A DNA stretch of 54,739 nucleotides from Mesorhizobium sp. (GCF_024509055.1 NZ_JANINM010000116.1:1-54739); one strand, 5' to 3'. Numbered from the stretch's first letter, positions 24,549-33,394 are shown. The notes: generated from the sequence alone by a model not told the origin. Numbers and translations: made by a program.

Positions 24549-25198
24549 TCGTCGCGTTCCTGAACCAGAAGGGCGGCGTCGGGAAGACCACGCTCGCGCT
24601 GCATCTCGCCGGCGAGATGGCGAGCCGCGGCAAGCGCGTCATCCTGATCGACGCCGACCCTCAGGGCTCGGCCCTCGACTGGTCACAGCAACGATCGCGT
24701 GAGGGCCTGCCGCGCCTGTTCGGCGTCGTCGGCTTGGCGCGCGACACGCTCCATCGCGAAGTTCCCGAGGTTGCCCGCGACGTCGATCATGTCGTCATCG
24801 ACGGCCCGCCGCGTGTTGCTGGCCTCATGCGCTCCGCGCTGCTCGCCGCCGACCTCGTCCTGATCCCGGTGCAGCCGTCGCCGCTCGACGGCTGGGCCTC
24901 TGCCGAGATGCTGGCCCTCCTGACGGAGGCGCGCATCTACCGGCCGCAGCTCGTCGCCCGTTTCGTGCTCAACCGTCGCAGCGCGCGCACCGTCATCGCC
25001 CGCGAAACGGCGGAGACACTAGCCGATCACGATCCGCCGGTGCTCGCCAGCGCGATCGGACAGCGTGTCGTGTTTGCCGATTCCGCACAGACCGGACGGC
25101 TCGCCGCCGACATCGACGCGCGATCCGCCGCTTCGCGCGAGATCGCCGCACTTGCTGCCGAGATCGAACGGCTGCGCATCGGGAGGGCGACATCATGA
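24545..25198 (+). CDS. parA: ParA-family partition ATPase
   Basis: A 217-residue small ParA. It begins MIVAFLNQKGGVGKTTLALH with the deviant Walker A (KGGVGKTT) at 9-16, then VILIDADPQGSALDW (A') and HVVIDGPPRV (B). Short ParA proteins of this size usually work with a small RHH centromere-binding protein rather than a classic ParB, and an RHH gene lies two genes downstream. The ATG overlaps the repA stop and the parA stop overlaps the next ATG, so the set is a tightly coupled operon. Confidence 0.93.
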   Translation: MIVAFLNQKGGVGKTTLALHLAGEMASRGKRVILIDADPQGSALDWSQQRSREGLPRLFGVVGLARDTLHREVPEVARDVDHVVIDGPPRVAGLMRSALLAADLVLIPVQPSPLDGWASAEMLALLTEARIYRPQLVARFVLNRRSARTVIARETAETLADHDPPVLASAIGQRVVFADSAQTGRLAADIDARSAASREIAALAAEIERLRIGRATS

Positions 25199-25938
25199 TC
25201 GTCCTCAGCGGCGACTGCCGCGAATTGATGCCGGCGTTCGGGCCATTCGACATGATCGTCGCCGACCCACCCTACAGTGACACGTCGCTCGTCTGGGACA
25301 GGCGCGTCGAAGGCTGGCTCTCGCTCGCCCACCAGGCGCTGCGACCGACCGGTTCGATGTGGTTGTTCGGCTCGCTGCGCGCCTTCATGGCCATCGCCGC
25401 GGAGCTTCACGAAGCCGGTTTCTGCTACGCTCAGGAGGTCGTCTGGGAGAAGCAGAACGGCTCAGGCTTTCACGCCGATCGCATCAAGCGCGTACATGAG
25501 CTGGCCGCGCAATTCTACCGCACCGATGCAAAGTGGAGCGCGGTTTACAACGACGTCCAGACGACACCCGATGCCATAGCGCGCACCGTGCGGCGAAAGC
25601 GCCGTCCGCCGCACACCGGGCATATTGAAGCCGGCCACTATGTCAGCCATGACGGTGGCCCGCGCCTGATGCGCTCCGTCATCTATGCGCGCAACGCGCA
25701 CGGCCGCGCCATCCATCCGACCGAGAAGCCGTCCTCGCTTCTTGAAATCCTGATCCGCACGAGCTGCCCGGAAGGCGGCCTGGTTGGTGACTGGTTCGCG
25801 GGTTCTGGTGCCGCCGGCGAAGCCTGTCGCCTGTCCGGCCGGCGTTACATTGGCTGCGAGATCGACGCCGACATGGCGGCGCGCGCCCGCGCCCGCATCG
25901 CCACCGTGCTGCCGTTTCACGACGGAGGTGCGTCATGA
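25195..25938 (+). CDS. beta-class DNA methyltransferase in the repA-parA operon
   Basis: A 247-residue site-specific DNA methyltransferase (N6-adenine or N4-cytosine). DPPY (motif IV) is at about residue 24 and the SAM-binding motif FAGSGAAGEACRLSGRRYIG is near 200, the motif order of the beta class, with the target-recognition region between them. IHPTEKP supports the same family. No restriction nuclease is adjacent, and the gene is coupled by ATGA overlaps to parA and to the RHH gene. It is thus a solitary methyltransferase belonging to the maintenance operon. It may protect the element or mark its copy state. Confidence 0.9.
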   Translation: MIVLSGDCRELMPAFGPFDMIVADPPYSDTSLVWDRRVEGWLSLAHQALRPTGSMWLFGSLRAFMAIAAELHEAGFCYAQEVVWEKQNGSGFHADRIKRVHELAAQFYRTDAKWSAVYNDVQTTPDAIARTVRRKRRPPHTGHIEAGHYVSHDGGPRLMRSVIYARNAHGRAIHPTEKPSSLLEILIRTSCPEGGLVGDWFAGSGAAGEACRLSGRRYIGCEIDADMAARARARIATVLPFHDGGAS

Positions 25939-26189
25939 CGGTGCGCGCAGACAAGCGCAGCTTCGCGGCGCGGCCGGGCGATCCAGATGGCTGGATCAAA
26001 GCCGGCGAGTCGACAACAACGCGCAGCGGCGCGGCTGAAACCTACACCGCGCGGCTGACTGTCGACATCACGCCGGACATGCGCGGACGCATCAAGGTCG
26101 CCGCCTTCCGCCGCGGCGAGACCGTTGCCGACATGCTGCGCGATCTGTTCGCCCGCGAATTCCCGACCATCGAAGGAGATCGCCAATGA
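25935..26189 (+). CDS. small ribbon-helix-helix protein, possible ParA partner
   Basis: An 84-residue protein: a basic flexible N-terminus, then AETYTARLTVDITPDMRGRIKVA and AFRRGETVADMLRDLFAREF, a ribbon-helix-helix. Size and shape are those of ParG-like centromere-binding proteins that stimulate small ParA ATPases. It overlaps the methyltransferase stop and the DUF2840 start by ATGA. The centromere sites are not identified. Confidence 0.7.
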   Translation: MTVRADKRSFAARPGDPDGWIKAGESTTTRSGAAETYTARLTVDITPDMRGRIKVAAFRRGETVADMLRDLFAREFPTIEGDRQ

Positions 26190-26704
26190 CCGGCCATGCG
26201 GCACGGCGCGCGCCCTGGCGTTCGTCGTCGGACGGACCGGCGCCGTTCACCACGCTCGTTCGTCTGACGTGGCGTCAGAAGAAAATCGAGCACTGGATCA
26301 GGTTCGGTCACAAGACCCACGAACAGATCCTCGACCGGAACCGCAGCGTCGTTGGCTTCGCGCCGAACACCGTGTTCGCGTTTGTCCGCTGGGCCGCGAA
26401 CGACTACGGCACGATCGTCTCGCGGATGGACATCGTGCGCGCCGTGCGCCGCGGCGAGCCGTTTCAGACGCTGCCGTTTGTGCGTCCGGGCGGTGAAATT
26501 CTGCTCAAGGTAGAGAACTGGCCGACTGTCGAGCGCGTGCTTCGGCAGATCGATGCGATCGAGGCGATCGGCATCCATCCCGTCGATGTCGATCCGGATC
26601 ACTGGCGCCACGTCCACCATTGCCTGCGGGCAGGAGAACAACCGACCGCCTACACGGCGCTGCGCCATGAAGCGTGGCTGATGCGTCGGAGGATCGCGCC
26701 GTGA
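26186..26704 (+). CDS. DUF2840 family protein
   Basis: A 172-residue protein with the DUF2840 pattern: TTLVRLTWRQKKIEHWIRFG, QILDRNRSVVGFAPNTVFAF, VRWAANDYGTIVSRMDIVRA and the closing WRHVHHCLRAG. This conserved gene sits between parA and traF in many rhizobial and sphingomonad ICEs. Function unknown; a DNA-binding accessory role is only a guess from its basic composition. Its stop overlaps the traF GTG. Confidence 0.85.
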   Translation: MTGHAARRAPWRSSSDGPAPFTTLVRLTWRQKKIEHWIRFGHKTHEQILDRNRSVVGFAPNTVFAFVRWAANDYGTIVSRMDIVRAVRRGEPFQTLPFVRPGGEILLKVENWPTVERVLRQIDAIEAIGIHPVDVDPDHWRHVHHCLRAGEQPTAYTALRHEAWLMRRRIAP

Positions 26705-27246
26705 CGCGCTTCGGTCTTCTCCTCTGCACATCGCTCGCGACCATCGGCGTCGGCTATCCGGGCCTCACGCCGATGCCAATCATGCTGATCTGGAATGCGT
26801 CCGCGAGCGCGCCGATCGGCTTCTACACCATCGACTTTGACGGTCCATTCGAGGTCACGGACCTCGTGGCCATCGACACGCCCGAGCCGCTCGCCAGTTT
26901 CCTCGACGCGCGCGGTTATCTGCCGAAAGGCGTGCCGCTTCTCAAACGTGTTCTCGCGGTCTCCGGACAAACCGTCTGCCGCACGGACTTCACGATCACC
27001 GTCGATGGCGTCGACATGGGCCGCGCGCTCGCACGCGACCGCGCCGGTCGCGCTCTGCCGGTCTGGCAAGGCTGCAAGCGCATCCAGACCGGCGAGTTCT
27101 TCGCGATGAACTGGCAGGTCGAAGACAGCCTTGATGGGCGCTACTTCGGCCTTCTCTCCACCGACCAGATCATCGGCCGTGCTGTGCCGCTGTGGACCGA
27201 CGAGGAAGACAACGGCCGCTTCGAATGGCGCGCGCCGACACGCTGA
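26701..27246 (+). CDS. traF: TraF-type S26 signal peptidase (pilin maturation)
   Basis: A 181-residue membrane protease that matures or cyclises the TrbC pilin in this class of transfer system. A single N-terminal membrane segment is followed by LIWNASASAPIGFY with the catalytic Ser of SxPxGxY (about 37-42). The general-base Lys is in PLLKRVLAVSGQTVC (about 81). GTG at 26701 is chosen: GGAGG (26688-26692) is 8 bases upstream, and it overlaps the DUF2840 stop as GTGA. A GTG at 26674 would add nine residues. Confidence 0.9.
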   Translation: MTRFGLLLCTSLATIGVGYPGLTPMPIMLIWNASASAPIGFYTIDFDGPFEVTDLVAIDTPEPLASFLDARGYLPKGVPLLKRVLAVSGQTVCRTDFTITVDGVDMGRALARDRAGRALPVWQGCKRIQTGEFFAMNWQVEDSLDGRYFGLLSTDQIIGRAVPLWTDEEDNGRFEWRAPTR

Positions 27247-27314
27247 CCGCTTTCCCATCGGCGGGAGCGGTGCTCGCTGATGGCTTTCCCAACCTCACCG
27301 CCAAGGAGAAAGTC

Positions 27315-27662
27315 ATGCCGCAAATAGGTGAATTCACGCGCGACGAGGCCGGCCTTATCGGTAACCTCGCGACGCTCTTACTGCATCAGGACATCATCAT
27401 CATCCCGGCAGAACCGTCCGAGACGGAGAACGCACCAGATCATCGCGTTCACGTCTTCGACGGCATGAACAACGAGACAGGCCCAGAGATCGGCGCGGGT
27501 TGGAAACGCACCGGAGAGAAGGCGGGCGAATACATCGCACTGCTGATCGACGATCCGACTTTCCCGCATCCAATCCGCGCCAACCTGTTCCGCGACGACG
27601 ATACCGGCAACGCCTGGTCGTTGCACTGGTCGCGTCCGCGCGATCGCGGCGAGAAGGATTGA
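27315..27662 (+). CDS. DUF736 family protein
   Basis: A 115-residue protein: MPQIGEFTRDEAGLIGNLAT, ENAPDHRVHVFDG, GPEIGAGWKRTGEKAGEYIA, LLIDDPTFPHPIRANLF and WSLHWSRP. This is the DUF736 family, present in most alphaproteobacterial conjugative elements beside traF and the relaxase. AAGGAG lies 8 bases before the ATG. Function unknown; co-conservation suggests a role in transfer or excision. Confidence 0.93.
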   Translation: MPQIGEFTRDEAGLIGNLATLLLHQDIIIIPAEPSETENAPDHRVHVFDGMNNETGPEIGAGWKRTGEKAGEYIALLIDDPTFPHPIRANLFRDDDTGNAWSLHWSRPRDRGEKD

Positions 27663-27665
27663 GCG

Positions 27666-28442
27666 ATGCCTGCTCGCCGCAAAACGACGAGCCATCAGAG
27701 TGCGACCGGGCCGCGCTGCGCTGCCCGGCGCATGGCTCTCCTTCTCCTTTCCGGCCTGATCTTCTCCGTAGCCTCGGTGCCCGCGGCCATGGCGCAAGGC
27801 TCGCCCACCGTGCGCGTTGCGTCCGTTCATCCACATGCAGCACATATCGCCGAAGCCTCGCGGCGTTTCGGCATCCCTGCGGCATGGATCTTTGCCATGA
27901 TCCGCGCCGAAAGCTCCGGCGATGTTCACGCCGTGTCGTCGGCCGGCGCGAGAGGATTGATGCAGGTCATGCCCCGAACATGGGCCTATCTGCGCACGCG
28001 CTACGGTCTCGGCCGCAATCCCTATGATCCGCACGACAACATCATGGCCGGCGCGGCGTACCTGCGCGAGATGTGGGATCGCTACCGCGATGTCAACGCG
28101 ATGCTCGCAGCCTACAATGCGGGACCAGATCGCTACGACGAACATCGCGCGACCGGCAAAAAACTGCCGCCCGAGACACGCGCCTATGTCGCCGCGCTCG
28201 CGCCGATCATGCTCGGCGAGCGTCCTTCGGCAACCGCTTCGGCTACACCACGGCTGCTCGACTGGCGCAAGGCGGCGATCTTCGTCGCGCGCGCCATCGG
28301 CTTTTCGGCTGACGATCCGGCGGCGCCCGAACGCCGCTCGACCGACGATCGCCCGCCCGTTCCAGCCGCGTCGAAAGCGCTCGCGCCGCCGCAGCCGAAG
28401 GGCCTGTTCGTAGCCCGCGACGCCGGTGGAGACCGGCAATGA
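27666..28442 (+). CDS. lytic transglycosylase (VirB1-like), secreted
   Basis: A 258-residue protein with a signal peptide (hydrophobic core LLLLSGLIFSVASVPAAMA, about residues 25-43). An SLT domain follows: catalytic Glu in IRAESSGD (about 82), GARGLMQVMPRTW, DPHDNIMAGAAYLREM and AAYNAGPDRYDEH. It would open the peptidoglycan for the transfer channel. Its start is three bases after the DUF736 stop. The C-terminal 80 residues are Pro/Ala rich and not part of the fold. Confidence 0.93.
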   Translation: MPARRKTTSHQSATGPRCAARRMALLLLSGLIFSVASVPAAMAQGSPTVRVASVHPHAAHIAEASRRFGIPAAWIFAMIRAESSGDVHAVSSAGARGLMQVMPRTWAYLRTRYGLGRNPYDPHDNIMAGAAYLREMWDRYRDVNAMLAAYNAGPDRYDEHRATGKKLPPETRAYVAALAPIMLGERPSATASATPRLLDWRKAAIFVARAIGFSADDPAAPERRSTDDRPPVPAASKALAPPQPKGLFVARDAGGDRQ

Positions 28443-28685
28443 CTCGCGTGATAGCGTTTCGCATCTTCTCGTGCGCTGGCGTGTCATGGCGAGCGCCACG
28501 GGTGGAGGCAGGCACACCAACCGAAGCAGGGCAGGATAAAAGCGCGCACGGTGCGCTTCGGTCGGGCGGTTGTTGTTGTTCATGTTTTTGGCGCGTTCCG
28601 CACCGTGCAGCGCTCTCGCGCACCGTGCGCTCCGCGCCCATCTTCCTGTTTTCCTTTTCTGTTTTGCACCGTGCGGGGCCGCGTC
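28443..28685 (+). other. candidate oriT / relaxase promoter region with four GCACSGTGC repeats
   Basis: The gap between transglycosylase and relaxase carries four near-palindromes: GCGCACGGTGCGC (28544-28556), GCACCGTGC (28600-28608), GCGCACCGTGCGC (28618-28630, the exact reverse complement of the first) and GCACCGTGC (28666-28674). Between them are pyrimidine/T-rich stretches, unusual in this GC-rich context (28567-28590 and 28641-28665). Repeats of this kind next to a relaxase gene suit relaxosome-protein binding or autoregulation, and the nic site may be here. Frames through this region are ignored because the relaxase family start is at 28686. Confidence 0.6.
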
Positions 28686-30425
28686 ATGGCCGATGAGCGC
28701 GAGTTTCGCGTTCGACCGGGACGCATCCGATCGACCCGCGCCCAGCAGGCCCGGCCCTTCATCGCGCAGGCGCTGGCGGCGGCGAAGAAAGCCGGTGGGG
28801 GTATCTCGCGATCCGGCCGGGTCGTGTCCGGCAATCGCTCCCGCTTTGGGCGTGGCCAGCGCGCCAGCATCCAGGCCAACCGCCTCATCACTTCCCGCAC
28901 GCGCGGCGCTGTCGTGAAAGCTCGCGTCGTGCGGCATACGGCGCGGTCCGCGCCGCTCGGCAGGCATCTCGATTATCTGCGCCGCGACGGCGTGACTCGC
29001 GACGGAGAAAAGGCGCGGCTGTTCGGGCCGGAAACGGAGAATGCCGATGGCCGCTCCTTCGCCGAACGGTGTGAAGGCGACCGGCATCATTTCCGGTTCA
29101 TCATCTCCCCCGACGACGCCCCCGAGATGGTGGACCTGAAGCAGTTCACCCGCGATCTCGTCGGGCAGATGGAAAAGGATCTCGGCACCAGGCTTGACTG
29201 GGTGGCGGTCGATCACTGGAACACCGAGCATCCGCATGTCCATCTGATCGTGCGCGGCGTCCGCGATGACGGCCATGACCTCGTAATCTCCCGCGACTAC
29301 ATCAAGGAGGGGATGCGTGATCGGGCGCGTGATCTCATCACGCAAGAACTCGGGCTTCGCTCCGATTTCGACATTCACCGGACACTCGAAAGCCAGATCG
29401 AGGCCGAGCGCTGGACGCAGCTTGACCGGCAGCTTGTCCGCGACGCCGGCAAGGCCGGAATCATCGACCTCGCCCCACACCCGGACCGGCAGCCCGACGA
29501 GTTTCATGCGCTGAAGGTCGGTCGGCTACGGACCCTCGAAATCCTCGGTGTCGCCGGGCAGGTCGGGCATCAGCAATGGTTCATCAGGCCGGAGGCCGAG
29601 AGCGTATTGCGCGAACTCGGTGAGCGCGGCGACATCATCAAGCGCATGCACCGCGCGCTGACCGAACGCGGCATCGAACGCGGTTCGGCCAACTACGTCC
29701 TCGCCGGTGAAAGCCTCGATGTTCCCGTCATCGGTCGCCTGATTGAGCGCGGCCTGGATGACGAGCTGAGGGGCACGGCCTACGCCGTGGTCGATGGCGT
29801 CGATGGCCGCACCCATCACATCAAGCTGCCGCATCTCGACGCTGCCGGAGACAGCCTGCCCGGCTCGATTGTTGAACTGCGCGCCTATGAGGATTCGCGG
29901 GGAGAGCGCCGTGTCGCGCTCGCTGTCCGTTCCGACCTCGACGTGCAGGCGCAAGTCATCGCAACGGGCGCGACCTGGCTTGACCGACAGGCCGTCGCTC
30001 GCGCGCCGATCGCGCTTTCGGAAGGCGGCTTCGGCTCCGAGGTGCGTCAGGCGATGAATGAGCGCGCCGAACGCTTGATCGGCGAAAGTCTGGCCGAGCG
30101 TCAAGGCGACCGCGTCGCCTTCGCGCGCCGGCTGCTCAACACCTTGCGCGATCGGGAACTGAATGCGCTCGGGGAGAGGCTCGCGGCCGAAAACGGCTTG
30201 CCGTTCACTCGTGCTGGCTCAGGCGAATATGTCGCCGGCTCCTATCGCCAGCGCTTCACGCTCGCCTCCGGCCGCTTCGCCATGATCGACGACGGCCTCG
30301 GCTTCCAGCTCGTGCCCTGGTCGCCCTCCCTTGAAAAGCAACTCGGCCGCCACGTTTCCGGCGTCGCGCGTGATGATGGCGGCGTCGATTGGGATTTCGG
30401 CCGCAAGCGGGGGCTCGGCCTTTAG
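28686..30425 (+). CDS. VirD2-type relaxase with DUF3363 domain
   Basis: A 579-residue relaxase. It would cut one strand at oriT, stay attached through a Tyr and pilot the strand into the recipient. After a basic, Gly/Arg-rich N-terminus, RHTARSAPLGRHLDYLRRDG, FRFIISPDDA and the metal-binding HxH in WNTEHPHVHLIVRG (about 175-188) define the nuclease domain. The DUF3363 region follows from about 250. ATG 28686 gives the family-like beginning MADEREFRVRPGRIRS; the ribosome site is weak (GCGGGG). It corresponds to RlxS of rhizobial ICEs. traG follows after 15 bases. Confidence 0.93.
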   Translation: MADEREFRVRPGRIRSTRAQQARPFIAQALAAAKKAGGGISRSGRVVSGNRSRFGRGQRASIQANRLITSRTRGAVVKARVVRHTARSAPLGRHLDYLRRDGVTRDGEKARLFGPETENADGRSFAERCEGDRHHFRFIISPDDAPEMVDLKQFTRDLVGQMEKDLGTRLDWVAVDHWNTEHPHVHLIVRGVRDDGHDLVISRDYIKEGMRDRARDLITQELGLRSDFDIHRTLESQIEAERWTQLDRQLVRDAGKAGIIDLAPHPDRQPDEFHALKVGRLRTLEILGVAGQVGHQQWFIRPEAESVLRELGERGDIIKRMHRALTERGIERGSANYVLAGESLDVPVIGRLIERGLDDELRGTAYAVVDGVDGRTHHIKLPHLDAAGDSLPGSIVELRAYEDSRGERRVALAVRSDLDVQAQVIATGATWLDRQAVARAPIALSEGGFGSEVRQAMNERAERLIGESLAERQGDRVAFARRLLNTLRDRELNALGERLAAENGLPFTRAGSGEYVAGSYRQRFTLASGRFAMIDDGLGFQLVPWSPSLEKQLGRHVSGVARDDGGVDWDFGRKRGLGL

Positions 30426-30440
30426 AAAGGAATCGCCGTC

Positions 30441-32423
30441 ATGTCCGGAACGAAAATCCTGTGGGGACCAATCACCGTCGTCTTCCTCATCGTGCTCGCG
30501 ACCACATGGGGCGCGACGCAATATGTCGCCTGGAACCTCGGCTATCAGGCGCAGCTTGGCCATCCGTGGTTCACGCTCTTCGGCGTGCCGATCTATTTCC
30601 CGGCCGCCATCGCGTGGTGGTGGTATTTCTACGACGCCTACGCGCCGGGCATCTTCGCCACCGGCGGCTTCATCGCCGCGTCCGGCGGCTTCATCGCCAT
30701 CGTGGTCGCGATCGGCATGTCGGTCTGGCGGGCGCGGGAGAAGAAGAATGTCGCCACCTATGGCTCGGCGCGCTGGGCCGAGCGGCCAGAGATCAAGGAA
30801 GCCGGCCTGCTCGATCCCGACGGCGTCGTGCTCGGCCGTTACGAGAACGAGTACCTGCGTCACGATGGCCCGGAGCACGTGCTGTGCTTCGCGCCGACGC
30901 GATCAGGCAAGGGCGTCGGCCTGGTCGTCCCGTCGCTCCTGACCTGGCCGGGTTCGGCCATCGTTCATGACATCAAGGGTGAAAACTGGCAACTCACGGC
31001 CGGCTTCCGGTCGCGGCACGGCGGCGTGCTGCTGTTCGACCCGACGAACCCGAAATCGTCGGCATACAACCCTCTGCTCGAGGTGCGCCGGGGCGAGTGG
31101 GAGGTGCGTGACGTGCAGAACATTGCCGACATCCTGGTCGATCCCGAAGGGTCGCTCGACAAGCGGAACCACTGGGAGAAAACCAGTCACTCGCTCCTGG
31201 TCGGCGCCATCCTCCACGTGCTCTACGCCGAACCCGACAAGACCCTGGCCGGCGTCGCGAACTTTCTCTCCGATCCAAAACGTCCGATCGAGTCAACCCT
31301 GCGTGCCATGATGAAAACTGCGCACCTTGGCGAAGCGGGACCGCATCCTGTCGTCGCTAGCACCGCGCGGGAGTTGCGAAACAAATCCGACAACGAGCGC
31401 TCCGGCGTGCTCTCCACCGCCATGTCGTTCCTCGGACTCTATCGCGATCCGGTCGTCGCACAGGTGACGCGGCGGTGTGATTGGCGCATCCACGACATCG
31501 TTGGCGGCGACAAGCCGACCACCCTCTACCTCGTCGTACCACCGAGCGACATCAACCGCACCAAGCCGTTGATCCGCTTGCTGCTGAATCAGCTCGGCCG
31601 CCGCCTGACCGAGGATCTGCAGAAGGCCGGGCGGCATCGCCTGTTGCTGATGCTGGACGAGTTTCCTGCGCTCGGCAGGCTGGATTTCTTCGAGACCGCG
31701 CTGGCCTTTATGGCCGGCTACGGATTGAAGAGCTTCCTGATTGCACAGAGCCTCAATCAGATCGAGAAAGCCTATGGCCCGAACAACTCGATCCTCGACA
31801 ACTGCCATGTGCGCGTCAGCTTCGCCACCAACGACGAGCGCACCGCTAAGCGCGTCTCCGATGCCCTCGGCACCGCGACCGAAATGAGGGCGATGAAGAA
31901 CTATGCCGGGCACCGCCTGTCGCCCTGGCTGGGGCACCTCATGGTCTCGCGCCAAGAGACGGCCCGCGCGCTGTTGACGCCCGGAGAGGTGATGCAGCTT
32001 CCGCCGGCCGACGAGATCGTCATGGTGGCAGGCATCCCACCGATCCGCGCGAAGAAGGCGCGATATTATGAGGACCCCCGCTTCAAGGAGCGCGTGTTGT
32101 CGCCGCCAGCTTGGTCCAAACTTGGGCAATCGCATCCTGACGAGTGGAGCAAACTAGCACTTCCCGCGCGACCGGAGCCGAATGAATCGCAATCGGAAAA
32201 CCGATCCGACGACGAAGATCCGATGCAGTCCGAACGCCGGCTGCAACACGAACTCCATCTCGTCAGGTCAGTGGAGAAGAAGGAGCCGATTACGAACGAG
32301 TTCGAAATCGAACCACCGGACGAAGATGACGAGGATGCTGTTCGAAATCGGCGCCTCAGCGGAATCATGCAAGGTGTAGCCCGGCAGGTCTCGCTTGATC
32401 CCGATGACGGTATGGATTTGTGA
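30441..32423 (+). CDS. traG: TraG/VirD4 type IV coupling protein
   Basis: A 660-residue coupling protein that links the relaxase-DNA complex to the mating channel. It has N-terminal membrane helices (about 7-27, 45-65 and 70-92), Walker A in FAPTRSGKGVG (about 150-160) and Walker B in LLLMLDEFPALG (about 401-412). FLIAQSLNQIEKAYG and the TraG/VirD4 C-terminal core are intact. The last 110 residues are acidic and variable. AAGGA lies about 13 bases before the ATG. It is followed by an overlapping RHH gene, as in Tn4371-like ICEs. Confidence 0.95.
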   Translation: MSGTKILWGPITVVFLIVLATTWGATQYVAWNLGYQAQLGHPWFTLFGVPIYFPAAIAWWWYFYDAYAPGIFATGGFIAASGGFIAIVVAIGMSVWRAREKKNVATYGSARWAERPEIKEAGLLDPDGVVLGRYENEYLRHDGPEHVLCFAPTRSGKGVGLVVPSLLTWPGSAIVHDIKGENWQLTAGFRSRHGGVLLFDPTNPKSSAYNPLLEVRRGEWEVRDVQNIADILVDPEGSLDKRNHWEKTSHSLLVGAILHVLYAEPDKTLAGVANFLSDPKRPIESTLRAMMKTAHLGEAGPHPVVASTARELRNKSDNERSGVLSTAMSFLGLYRDPVVAQVTRRCDWRIHDIVGGDKPTTLYLVVPPSDINRTKPLIRLLLNQLGRRLTEDLQKAGRHRLLLMLDEFPALGRLDFFETALAFMAGYGLKSFLIAQSLNQIEKAYGPNNSILDNCHVRVSFATNDERTAKRVSDALGTATEMRAMKNYAGHRLSPWLGHLMVSRQETARALLTPGEVMQLPPADEIVMVAGIPPIRAKKARYYEDPRFKERVLSPPAWSKLGQSHPDEWSKLALPARPEPNESQSENRSDDEDPMQSERRLQHELHLVRSVEKKEPITNEFEIEPPDEDDEDAVRNRRLSGIMQGVARQVSLDPDDGMDL

Positions 32424-32428
32424 GCGCC

Positions 32429-32857
32429 ATGGCCGGTCACAGGAAGAAGAAAAAGACGACCGTCTATCTTGATCCCGACGTAGAGCAGAAGCTGGTTGAT
32501 TTCGCCGCGCGCCGCGACCAGTCGCAATCCATGATCGCGGAGGCCGCGATCGCATCGTTCCTCTCGTCGGACGATGCGGAGCGCCGCGAGGCAATCGTCG
32601 CTAAACGCCTCGATCAACTCGATCGCCGCATAACACGCATGGAGCGGGATGTCGGCATCGCCGTGGAAAGCCTGGCGGTGTTCATCCGGTTCTGGCTCAC
32701 CACCACGCCGGCTCTCCCGGAACCTGCGGCGCAGGCGGCCCGCGCTAAGGCGTCAGAACGATACAATGCCTACATCACCGCGCTCGGCCGGCGTCTCGCC
32801 AAGGGGCCGAAGCTCAGGCAGGAGATCTCGGAGGATGTGACGGACGTGGATCAGTGA
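32429..32857 (+). CDS. CopG-type ribbon-helix-helix protein
   Basis: A 142-residue protein. The N-terminus KKKKTTVYLDPDVEQKLVDF, AARRDQSQSMIAEAAIASFL is a CopG RHH. A coiled segment (DQLDRRITRMERDVGIAVES) and a basic tail follow. Equivalent genes sit between traG and trbB in Tn4371-like ICEs and probably regulate transfer genes. ATG 32429 is used; a GTG at 32420 overlapping the traG stop (GTGA) is equally possible and adds three residues. Confidence 0.85.
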   Translation: MAGHRKKKKTTVYLDPDVEQKLVDFAARRDQSQSMIAEAAIASFLSSDDAERREAIVAKRLDQLDRRITRMERDVGIAVESLAVFIRFWLTTTPALPEPAAQAARAKASERYNAYITALGRRLAKGPKLRQEISEDVTDVDQ

Positions 32858-32986
32858 ACACGTGGTGCTGGCATGCATGCTATTGTATGCCATTGGTTTA
32901 GCGGCGACAGGCATGCTTCATGTCAGTCCACGCCACTGTCGCAGGTTTTGGGACTTTCGCGACAATCTTAAATAAGGAAAAGAATT

Positions 32987-33394
32987 ATGACCGACGCCCC
33001 CGCCCTGCCAGAGGTATTCAGCCAATGGGAGAAGGTTTGGCACGAGAGGGCTTATGATCTCGCCCCCGATTGTGTCGCTGACCACTATATTCGCCATGAC
33101 GAGAGCGGCAACCGCACCGTCACCCGCGAGACGTATCTACAGGAAATCCGCGGCATCCACGCGCAGCGGCCGGATATTCGCGTGATCGTGTTCGATCATG
33201 ACTTCGGGAAAGATCGCGCGTGGTTTCGCTTCATGTTCCGATGGACAGACGCGGAGGGCAAGACCATGACCCGCGCCGGAATGCAGTCGTATCGCACGGA
33301 GGGCGGCCGGCTGGCCGAGACATGGATTGCCATGCAGCCGCTAGGCTCGACTTGGGCCGACACCGCACAACCGACTTGGACGACGCGGCTGTGA
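32987..33394 (+). CDS. NTF2-like (SnoaL-type) protein, cargo
   Basis: A 135-residue protein with an NTF2-like fold pattern: PEVFSQWEKVWHERAYDLAP, VADHYIRHDESG, TRETYLQEIRGIHAQRPDI, RVIVFDHDFGKDRAWFRFMF and GMQSYRTEGGRLAETWIAMQ. Such proteins are isomerases, hydrolases or binding proteins; the substrate cannot be told. AAGGAAAAG lies before the ATG. It is not part of the transfer machinery and sits at the cargo site between the traG-RHH pair and trbB. Composition is like the backbone. Confidence 0.75.
   Translation: MTDAPALPEVFSQWEKVWHERAYDLAPDCVADHYIRHDESGNRTVTRETYLQEIRGIHAQRPDIRVIVFDHDFGKDRAWFRFMFRWTDAEGKTMTRAGMQSYRTEGGRLAETWIAMQPLGSTWADTAQPTWTTRL

Noticed and set aside
28551..28685. 45-residue N-terminal extension of the relaxase
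   Set aside because: It would translate the palindromic repeats and T-rich tracts; the family start MADEREFRVRPGRI at 28686 fits better.
27378..29507. 709-residue open frame on the minus strand
   Set aside because: It runs antisense through DUF736, transglycosylase, the oriT region and the relaxase, all of which have clear families.
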